This document shows, in pieces, positions 8,139 through 13,552 of a stretch of DNA of 13,552 bases. Position 1 is the stretch's first letter. Every line of letters starts with the position of its first letter. The position numbers and the translations under genes were made by a program. The notes beneath the pieces are model-generated. The model was not told the origin of the DNA. It was given only the letters and a program-made list of their open reading frames with translations, and did not search any database. Source of the stretch: an uncultured Prevotellaceae bacterium (GTDB lineage Bacteria; Bacteroidota; Bacteroidia; Bacteroidales; Bacteroidaceae); assembly GCA_947306605.1 (NCBI GenBank), contig CAMZHB010000014.1, positions 1 through 13,552 of the forward strand, given 5' to 3'.

Positions 8139-8534
8139 ATGAAAGGAGTCCTGAAGTTTTTCGCCGGTTTACTGCTGATAGCTTACATTGTGTTCGCTGT
8201 TGTGAAATGGAGCAGCAAGGAAGACATCGACATGTGTTCCCGTGTGACGATTGCCGTGGTTGACAGTGCCAAGGCTGCGTTTATCGGTGTTAAGGACGTG
8301 CAGACTCTTCTTGAACGCAAGCACTTGTATCCCGAAGGCATGCCGATGAACAAAATTGATTTGAGCGAAATAGAACAAGCCTTGCAGAGCCATCCCTTCA
8401 TTCTTGAAGCTCAATGTTACAAGACCCCGACAGGTACCATGCATATAGATGTAAGTCAGCGGTTGCCGGTCATGCGCATTCTGAGTGCGGACAGCAAGAG
8501 TAAAATGAAAGATTATTTCATCCCGCCGATGTAG
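8139..8534 (+). CDS. ftsQ: FtsQ N-terminal fragment (membrane anchor and POTRA-like part)
   Basis: The 131-residue product begins with a short basic start (MKG), one strongly hydrophobic helix at about residues 4-22, and then a periplasmic POTRA-like region, including the I-D-L-S-E-I-E-Q-A-L-Q-S-H-P-F-I stretch typical of the FtsQ POTRA helix and strand. QRLPVMRIL opens the beta domain. The last natural FtsQ residues are DYFI; the closing PPM arises from the shifted frame. Translated alone, it would be a membrane-anchored POTRA domain without the C-terminal part that, in E. coli, contacts FtsB/FtsL. Confidence 0.75.
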   Translation: MKGVLKFFAGLLLIAYIVFAVVKWSSKEDIDMCSRVTIAVVDSAKAAFIGVKDVQTLLERKHLYPEGMPMNKIDLSEIEQALQSHPFILEAQCYKTPTGTMHIDVSQRLPVMRILSADSKSKMKDYFIPPM

Positions 8535-8845
8535 TGGTTGCCACTGGACATATTTCGCAACAGTATGCCGAGCAGTGCTTGGCACCCATAGGGCGTTATT
8601 TGCAGAAGAACGATTTTTGGAACAGCCAGATAGAGCAGATTCATGTCCTGAGTGACACAACGGTAGAACTGGTGCCCCGGGTAGGTAACCATGTCGTCTA
8701 TCTGGGTAGTGCCGCTGATTTCGAAAAGAAGTTGGCGCGCTTGACGGTGTTCTACAAGAAAGTCTTGAACGAAGTAGGCTGGAATAAGTACAGTCGTATC
8801 AATTTGGAGTACGACAATCAAATAGTATGCACAAAAAGCGAATAA
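8534..8845 (+). CDS. ftsQ: FtsQ C-terminal fragment (beta domain), out of frame with the first part
   Basis: About 103 residues carry the C-terminal FtsQ beta domain, from VVATGHISQQYAEQ to VCTKSE, with the conserved-looking ARLTVFYKKVLNEVGWNKYSRINLEY near the end. A GTG at 8534 overlaps the TAG of the first part (TAGTG), which could allow coupled re-initiation. However, no Shine-Dalgarno-like sequence precedes it, and family-like residues (HPADVV) extend upstream of it, so it is unlikely to be a natural start. Without a signal or anchor the piece would stay in the cytoplasm. Confidence 0.65.
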   Translation: MVATGHISQQYAEQCLAPIGRYLQKNDFWNSQIEQIHVLSDTTVELVPRVGNHVVYLGSAADFEKKLARLTVFYKKVLNEVGWNKYSRINLEYDNQIVCTKSE

Positions 8846-8863
8846 TATAAGAAAATTAAATAT

Positions 8864-10261
8864 ATGGTTACGGAAGAATTGTATATCATCGCGATTGAAC
8901 TGGGCTCGTCGAAAATGACGGGCATAGGTGGCAAGCGACTTGCCGACGGCAGCTTTGAAATCAAAGGTCTGGCAGTGGAGAATTCGTCTGCTTTTATGCG
9001 CAACGGTGCCATCTTTAATTTGGATAAGGCCGTGAACAGTGTGAAGAAAATTATTTCTGATCTGGAAGGCCAATTGGAAAGAACGGTGACACAGGTGTAC
9101 ATCGGCAACGGTGGCCAAGGTCTCCATTCCATCAACAAGGCGGTGTCGCGTCGTTTTGAGGCCGTCAAGCCCGTCTCGCCAGAGGTGGTGAGCGAGTTGA
9201 TGAATGAGAACAGTAACATGGATCTTGATAATCTGGAGATTTTGGAAGCTGTGGCGCAGGAGTATAGTGTGGGCACGCAGAAACAGATAGATCCGGTAGG
9301 CGTGTTAAGCGACCACATTGAAGGTCATTTTGTAAACATCGTTGCCCGTCCTTCTTTGCGCGGCAGTATTAACGACTGCATGAAGCAGGTGGGCAAGGGT
9401 ATCGTGGAATACAAATGCACCCCGCTGACGGTGGCCGACGAAGTTCTTTCGAACGATGACAAGCGTTCCGGTTGCGTACTGGTGGATTTCGGTGCCGACA
9501 CGACCGCTGTTTCCATCTACAAGGGCGGTTTGCTGCGTTATCTGAGTGTAATTCCGCTGGGTAGCGGAAGCATTACGAAGGACATTGCTTCGTTGCAGAT
9601 GACGGAAAGTGACGCCGAACAACTGAAAGTGTCCTATGGCTACACAGGAGGCGGACTGGCCGACGTGGAAGGTGAAATGCCGGCCTATACCCTTTCGGAC
9701 GGTGAAATCATCACCAAGCGTGTGTTGGCCGAAGTGATTGATGCCAGATTGGAAGAAATTATGGTCAATGTGAAAGACCAAATCACGGCTTCCAATTATC
9801 CTCCTAACCTGCTGATGGGTGGTGCCGTGTTGATAGGCGGCGGCGCCAATTTGAAAAACATTACTTTGGCGTTCAAGAATTTTGTTCCTGGAATCAATAA
9901 AGTCAGTGTTGTGAAATCGACGCAGACCAACGTACGTACGCAGGCTGTGAAGGGTCCGTTGAGATCATCTCTGGAGAATGGTGCCTTTATCGCCGCCATC
10001 AGCATTTTGGCCAAGGGCAAACAGCCTTGCACCGGCATCATAACTGAAGACAGGAAGCCTGAAGATTTATTTAACGACACAACGTCCGTAGCTCAAGAGC
10101 ATGTAACGCCCTCGATTGATGAACCTGCAATCGCCACGGTGGAAACCACATCTGAAGTTAAGAAACCAAAGAAACCGAAGAAACACAAAGGTCCGGGAGT
10201 TATGTCACGTGCTTGGAAATGGATTAAAGATTTTGCAGACGAGGTGGCAGAAGACGATTAA
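8864..10261 (+). CDS. ftsA: FtsA, actin-like membrane tether of the Z-ring
   Basis: FtsA is an actin-family ATPase that binds the FtsZ C-terminal peptide and anchors the ring to the inner membrane. The 465-residue product shows phosphate-1 AIELGSSKMTG (about residues 10-20), phosphate-2 LVDFGADTTAVSIYKGG (from residue 206), and the adenosine motif VLIGGGANLKN (from residue 322). The segment between them includes the FtsA-specific 1C region (HSINKAVSRR to about residue 170). The C-terminus has a Lys/Pro-rich linker followed by a helix with W, K, I, F and V on one side (SRAWKWIKDFADEV), the expected membrane-binding amphipathic helix. The A/T-rich 18-base spacer after ftsQ has no terminator. 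Two FtsZ partners lie downstream, both with a possible FtsA-binding peptide. Confidence 0.95.
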   Translation: MVTEELYIIAIELGSSKMTGIGGKRLADGSFEIKGLAVENSSAFMRNGAIFNLDKAVNSVKKIISDLEGQLERTVTQVYIGNGGQGLHSINKAVSRRFEAVKPVSPEVVSELMNENSNMDLDNLEILEAVAQEYSVGTQKQIDPVGVLSDHIEGHFVNIVARPSLRGSINDCMKQVGKGIVEYKCTPLTVADEVLSNDDKRSGCVLVDFGADTTAVSIYKGGLLRYLSVIPLGSGSITKDIASLQMTESDAEQLKVSYGYTGGGLADVEGEMPAYTLSDGEIITKRVLAEVIDARLEEIMVNVKDQITASNYPPNLLMGGAVLIGGGANLKNITLAFKNFVPGINKVSVVKSTQTNVRTQAVKGPLRSSLENGAFIAAISILAKGKQPCTGIITEDRKPEDLFNDTTSVAQEHVTPSIDEPAIATVETTSEVKKPKKPKKHKGPGVMSRAWKWIKDFADEVAEDD

Positions 10262-10276
10262 AACAAGAGACAAGTT

Positions 10277-10726
10277 ATGAGTTTATTTGACCAGATAAGT
10301 AAAGACATTATAGCCGCAATGAAGGCGAAGGACAAGGTGCGTCTGGAGGCCTTGCGCAACATAAAGAAGGTTTTTCTGGAGGCCAAGACGGCCCCCGGAG
10401 CCAATGACGAGTTGACCGACGATGCCGCCCTCAAGATACTGGTGAAATTGTCGAAGCAGGGCCGTGATGCCGCCGCTCTCTATACGGAGAAGGGACGTGC
10501 CGACCTTGCCGAGGAAGAAGCCGCGCAGGCTGCCGTTATCGAAAGCTATTTGCCCAAGCAATTGTCGGCCGATGAGTTGGAGCGTGAGGTACAGGCTATG
10601 ATAGCCGAAACCGGAGCTGCGTCCATGAAGGATATGGGCCGTGTGATGGGATTGGCTTCGAAGAAACTGGCGGGTCGCGCCGAAGGCAAGGCCATCTCGG
10701 AAGTGGTAAAACGTCTTTTGTCGTAA
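10277..10726 (+). CDS. GatB/YqeY domain protein
   Basis: The 149-residue product matches the small YqeY family over its whole length: an N-terminal helical domain (SLFDQISKDIIAAMKAKDKVRLEALRN split over residues 2-28), a Lys/Ala-rich middle with SKQGRDAAALY, and a C-terminal domain resembling the tail of GatB (ESYLPKQLSADEL, then MKDMGRVMG and the closing AEGKAISEVVKRLL). GatB tails contact tRNA in the amidotransferase complex; stand-alone YqeY has no settled function. It starts 15 bases after ftsA. In Bacteroides, as I recall, a yqeY-like gene follows ftsZ; here it separates ftsA from the two ftsZ genes. Confidence 0.93.
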   Translation: MSLFDQISKDIIAAMKAKDKVRLEALRNIKKVFLEAKTAPGANDELTDDAALKILVKLSKQGRDAAALYTEKGRADLAEEEAAQAAVIESYLPKQLSADELEREVQAMIAETGAASMKDMGRVMGLASKKLAGRAEGKAISEVVKRLLS

Positions 10727-10835
10727 CCTCGTGCCCTTGGACGGACGAAGTCGGACTTCAAAATTTTGAAACGGCGTCTCGGGAAGACGAAACGGCAGTT
10801 AGAAAAAAGATAACCCTATTCCAGCAGACGGAAAC
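10727..10835. other. Structured spacer between yqeY and the first ftsZ
   Basis: This is the longest gap in the division unit (109 bases). It contains GAAGTCGGACTTC (10747-10759), an inverted repeat around one G. This overlaps a perfect 14-bp palindrome TTCAAAATTTTGAA (10757-10770). A third small stem, CGTCT/AGACG (10775-10779 with 10785-10789), lies within the repeat copy. No TAnnTTTG box or T-tract terminator is evident. It could affect the ftsA-to-ftsZ transcript ratio, but this is inference. Confidence 0.55.
10768..10810 (+). repeat. Second copy of the 21-bp repeat motif (two units)
   Basis: GAAACGGCGTCTCGG at 10768-10782 matches, in reverse complement, the last unit of the array before murG (TCGAGACGCCGTTTCG at 5374-5389). 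A degenerate unit GAAACGGCAGTT begins at 10789, again exactly 21 bases on. Same core and same period in a second intergenic spacer 5.4 kb away indicate a dispersed repeat family and not chance. Confidence 0.75.
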
Positions 10836-12158
10836 ATGAGCGACGATCAAGTGTTGGATTTCATCTCAGTGGAAAGTGTACCCGACGTGCAACAATCAGC
10901 TGCGCCGGATGCAGAAGATGTGGCCGAACGTCTGCAGGCAGAGTCCATCAACTTCAAACTGCCCGAGCGCAACAAACAGGTGCCTATCATTAAGGTCGTC
11001 GGCGTGGGCGGTGGCGGCAGCAATGCCGTGGACCACATGTTTCACAAAGGAATAGAGGGTGTCGCTTTTGTCAATTGTAACACCGACGAAGCCTCCCTGC
11101 AACGTTCGCCCGTACCCATGCACCTGTTGTTGGGCAAAGACGGTCTGGGAGCAGGCAACATCCCCGACCGGGGGCGTCAGGCCGCTGAGGAGAGCGTAGA
11201 TGCCATACGCACCATGCTGAGCGACGGCACGCGCATGGTGTTCATCGCAGCCTGTCTGGGCGGCGGCACCGGCACAGGTGCTGCCCCCGTCATCGCCCGG
11301 GAAGCACAGGCTCGTGGCATACTGACCATAGGCATCGTGACACTGCCCATGCGCAGCGAGAGCAAGACGAAAATTCGCAACGCCTTGCGCGGGCTGGAAC
11401 AGATGGAAGGTTATGTGGACGCCATGATAGTTATAAGCAACCAGCGCCTGTTCGACTTCTACAAGGACACGCCCTGCGTGACAGCATACGGTTATGCTGA
11501 CGACATGCTTTACAATGCTGCCGGCAGCATCGTTGACATTATCATGGGAAAGGGCTACTACCATGCCGTGGATTTCCACGATGTGGAGGAAGTCCTGCGC
11601 AAGGGGCAGAAAGCATATATCAGTACAGCTTATGCCGAAGGGCCAGCCCGCGTGTCGAAAGCTATCGGCCAGGCGCTCAATTCTCCGCTGCTGAATTATA
11701 AGGAAATGTACGAGGCTCACAGAATCTTGATAAGCCTCACTTTCAGTCAGAAGCAGGCACCGCTCATGACCGACGAAATGAACGAAGTGATGGACTTCCT
11801 GAAAGGTTTTGAGGAAACGTCGAACTGGGTGAAATACGGCCTGGCCATGGACGATTCTCTAGGCGACAAAGTGAAAGTGACCATATTGGTGTCCGGGTTT
11901 AGTTCCGAAGAAGACGAAAGAGAGAACCGGCCGGTGAAAGTGTCGAATGAACTTTATGATTTGTATTATCCCCCGACGCCCAACAACCAGAAGAACTATT
12001 ACATATACACGTTCACGCCCGAAAGCCTGGACAACAACGAAGTGATAGCTAAAGTGATGTCAGTGCCGACATACAAACGCAATGCCGGCGTATTGAACGA
12101 AATAAAAGGACTCGAACGCCAAGCTCTAAAGACGGCACAAGGTCAAACGCAGAAGTAG
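10836..12158 (+). CDS. ftsZ: Divergent FtsZ paralogue (FtsZ1) with altered T7 and T5 loops
   Basis: A full-length 440-residue tubulin-family GTPase. The first 49 residues form an acidic, probably disordered extension; the GTPase domain starts at IIKVVGVGGGGSNAV. The tubulin signature GGGTGTG (142-148), T3 GLGAGN (103-108), the T6 Asn in VISNQRL and the Asp-Asp of YADDML are intact, so GTP binding is expected. The T7 catalytic loop reads AVDFHDV (244-250) in place of NxDFxDV: Asp246 and Asp249 are kept, but the conserved Asn is Ala244. The T5 loop reads PMRSES (171-176), not PFxFEG. Residue 140, just before the signature, is Cys where Gly is usual. The linker is short and the C-terminal peptide VPTYKR (410-415) is retained. 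Inferred: a co-polymerising or regulatory FtsZ with altered GTP hydrolysis. A second catalytically normal FtsZ is encoded 31 bases downstream. Confidence 0.92.
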   Translation: MSDDQVLDFISVESVPDVQQSAAPDAEDVAERLQAESINFKLPERNKQVPIIKVVGVGGGGSNAVDHMFHKGIEGVAFVNCNTDEASLQRSPVPMHLLLGKDGLGAGNIPDRGRQAAEESVDAIRTMLSDGTRMVFIAACLGGGTGTGAAPVIAREAQARGILTIGIVTLPMRSESKTKIRNALRGLEQMEGYVDAMIVISNQRLFDFYKDTPCVTAYGYADDMLYNAAGSIVDIIMGKGYYHAVDFHDVEEVLRKGQKAYISTAYAEGPARVSKAIGQALNSPLLNYKEMYEAHRILISLTFSQKQAPLMTDEMNEVMDFLKGFEETSNWVKYGLAMDDSLGDKVKVTILVSGFSSEEDERENRPVKVSNELYDLYYPPTPNNQKNYYIYTFTPESLDNNEVIAKVMSVPTYKRNAGVLNEIKGLERQALKTAQGQTQK

Positions 12159-12189
12159 GAAATAATAAAAGAAAAAACAAGAATACGAC

Positions 12190-13509
12190 ATGGAAGATAA
12201 CATGCAGAACACAGGCAGCGTCTTGGGTTTCGACCTGCCTCAAAAGAAGTCAACTATCATTAAGGTGATAGGTGTGGGCGGTGGTGGCGGCAATGCCGTA
12301 AACCACATGTACAACGAAGGCATTCACGACGTATCGTTCGTTGTATGTAATACCGACAACCAGGCTCTTGACAGTTCTCCCGTACCGGCCCATCTGCAAT
12401 TGGGGCAGGAGGGACTCGGTGCCGGCAACCGTCCGGCCCGTGCCCGTGCAGCTGCCGAAGAAAGCATAGAAGGCATTCGCAATATGCTGAACGACGGCAC
12501 CAAAATGGTATTTATAACCGCAGGTATGGGCGGAGGCACCGGAACCGGTGCTGCTCCCGTGATAGCACGCGAAGCCAAGGCTCTCGACATCCTGACGGTA
12601 GGCATCGTTACCATTCCCTTCCGGTTCGAAGGCAACCGTAAGATTGACCAGGCTCTTGACGGACTGGAGGAGATGAAAAAGCACGTGGATGCGCTGTTGG
12701 TAATAAACAATGAACGTTTGCGCGAAATCTATCCGAACCTGACCCTGCTCGATGCCTTCGCCAAGGCGGACGATACCCTGAGCGTTGCCGCCAAGAGCAT
12801 AGCAGAAATCATCACCCTGCGTGGCACGATGAACCTTGACTTCCAGGATGTAAAGACCGTGCTCAAGGATGGCGGCGTGGCCATTATGAGTACAGCCTAT
12901 GGAGAAGGCGAGGGACGTATCAGCAAAGCCATTGACGAAGCACTCAATTCGCCGTTGCTCAATCACAGCGATGTGTTCAAATCGAAGAAAATTCTGGTGA
13001 ACATTGCATTCTGTGCCGCCAAGGAAGGTGAAAGCCTAATGATGGACGAAATGAACGAGGTGCATGAGTTCATGAGCAAGTTCGATCCCTACGTTGAGAC
13101 CAAATTTGGTTTGGGTACCGATGAAGAACTTGGCAAGAAAGTGAAGATTACGATTCTGGCCACAGGCTTCGGACTGAGCGACGTGTTAAGTGACGTGGGC
13201 TCCGGCTCTGGCAGTCGTGAGGGACAGTTGGATGAAGAAACGGAAGAACGTATGCGTGAACGTCGCAAACAATTCTACAGCGACGAAGAAGGGGCGAACA
13301 AGCGCCATTACAATTGCTTCCACTTTAAATCCAACGATTTGGACAATGACGAGGTTATCGCAATGGTAGAGTCTACGCCGACGTACAAGCGTGATTCCAC
13401 AACATTGAAGCAGATCAAAACGGTAAGTCTGAGCATGCTTCAGACGAAAGATTCGGCAGAACCGTCGCAAGAAGAAGCTGCCGATGAAAATGTCATTGTC
13501 TTCAATTAA
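12190..13509 (+). CDS. ftsZ: FtsZ, canonical cell-division tubulin (FtsZ2)
   Basis: FtsZ polymerises with GTP into the Z-ring that organises division. This 439-residue copy has all the catalytic hallmarks: IIKVIGVGGGGGNAVNHM at the N-terminus (from residue 23), T3 GLGAGNRP (75-82), GGGTGTG (114-120), T5 PFRFEG (143-148), VINNERL, and the T7 loop NLDFQDV with Asn215, Asp217 and Asp220. An acidic and Arg-rich linker (about 335-370) leads to STPTYKR (396-401), the Bacteroidota version of the FtsA-binding C-terminal peptide. A further 38-residue acidic tail ends in VIVFN. It matches Bacteroides-type FtsZ much better than the upstream copy, so it is probably the main division protein. The first ATG at 12190 is used; a second Met at codon 5 is a possible alternative. 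Confidence 0.96.
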   Translation: MEDNMQNTGSVLGFDLPQKKSTIIKVIGVGGGGGNAVNHMYNEGIHDVSFVVCNTDNQALDSSPVPAHLQLGQEGLGAGNRPARARAAAEESIEGIRNMLNDGTKMVFITAGMGGGTGTGAAPVIAREAKALDILTVGIVTIPFRFEGNRKIDQALDGLEEMKKHVDALLVINNERLREIYPNLTLLDAFAKADDTLSVAAKSIAEIITLRGTMNLDFQDVKTVLKDGGVAIMSTAYGEGEGRISKAIDEALNSPLLNHSDVFKSKKILVNIAFCAAKEGESLMMDEMNEVHEFMSKFDPYVETKFGLGTDEELGKKVKITILATGFGLSDVLSDVGSGSGSREGQLDEETEERMRERRKQFYSDEEGANKRHYNCFHFKSNDLDNDEVIAMVESTPTYKRDSTTLKQIKTVSLSMLQTKDSAEPSQEEAADENVIVFN

Positions 13510-13552
13510 GTAAACGGCTACTTTTCTTTTGAATAAGTTGAAAGGTCCAAAG
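13510..13552. other. Downstream edge of the window
   Basis: These 43 bases after the last stop hold no hairpin or gene that can be supported. AAACGGC at 13513-13519 recalls the start of the 21-bp repeat unit, but the following bases do not match, so it is not called. Confidence 0.5.

Larger units (their letters stand above)
8139..8845 (+). pseudogene. ftsQ: FtsQ (DivIB-like) cell-division gene split by a frameshifting internal deletion
   Basis: FtsQ is a bitopic membrane protein that links early and late divisome parts through its periplasmic POTRA and beta domains. Both halves are here in the right order and operon position, but in different frames: the first ends at TAG 8532-8534, the second is open from 8504 to 8845. 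Reading across the junction gives DYFI then HPADVVVATGHI. In relatives, as I recall the family, the segment between these two motifs contains roughly D-x-x-G-x-x-M-P plus a few residues; it is missing. The shift needs 3n+1 lost bases, for example about 34. CATC at the junction could be the remnant of a short direct repeat at which the deletion occurred. Either this is a sequencing or assembly error, or ftsQ is really broken or made as two pieces. Confidence 0.8.

Noticed and set aside
8500..8540. Programmed ribosomal frameshift in ftsQ
   Set aside because: No slippery heptamer or downstream stem is apparent, and conserved residues are missing at the junction, which slippage would not explain.
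10896..11720. A 274-codon frame antisense to ftsZ1
   Set aside because: Same reasoning; a similar shadow lies opposite ftsZ2, as expected from homologous codon patterns.
12159..12189. Separate promoter for ftsZ2
   Set aside because: The 31-base A-rich spacer has no TAnnTTTG or TTG element; co-transcription with ftsZ1 is simpler.

Overview
The window reads as a chromosomal segment of a Bacteroidota bacterium, most likely order Bacteroidales and perhaps Prevotellaceae-like at about 50% G+C; the family level is a guess. The grounds are a Bacteroidota-type division cluster (murG-murC-ftsQ-ftsA-ftsZ, with a yqeY gene nearby), FtsZ C-terminal peptides of the form PTYKR rather than the proteobacterial type, a TAnnTTTG-type -7 promoter element, and a large secreted protein ending in what looks like a type IX secretion (T9SS) sorting tail. 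All genes lie on the + strand.

Region 1 (1-5220) is accessory. It holds the 3' part of a ZIP-family metal transporter gene, cut by the left edge. Nine bases later comes a 1531-residue secreted multidomain protein: papain-like C1 cysteine peptidase, FN3-like segment, LamG, three PKD repeats, second LamG, jelly-roll-like region, T9SS-like tail. A strong 17-bp-stem hairpin terminates this unit.

Region 2 (5221-5576) has no gene. It carries five 21-bp-periodic repeat units, two direct and three inverted, meeting at a 13-bp palindrome, and then a probable murG promoter.

Region 3 (5577-13509) is a tightly packed division and cell-wall unit: murG, murC, ftsQ, ftsA, yqeY, a divergent ftsZ, and a canonical ftsZ. 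MurC makes UDP-MurNAc-L-Ala, an early peptidoglycan precursor, and MurG makes lipid II. FtsQ, FtsA and FtsZ build the divisome. Three things are unusual. ftsQ is split into two frames, apparently by a small deletion removing a conserved segment. yqeY sits between ftsA and ftsZ. ftsZ is present as two tandem, strongly diverged paralogues; the first keeps GTP-binding motifs and the C-terminal peptide but has lost the conserved Asn of the T7 catalytic loop and the aromatic/glycine residues of the T5 loop. A second, shorter copy of the 21-bp repeat lies in the yqeY-ftsZ1 spacer.

The best candidate for an under-described system is the two-FtsZ arrangement. The best candidate for an assembly or mutation check is ftsQ.
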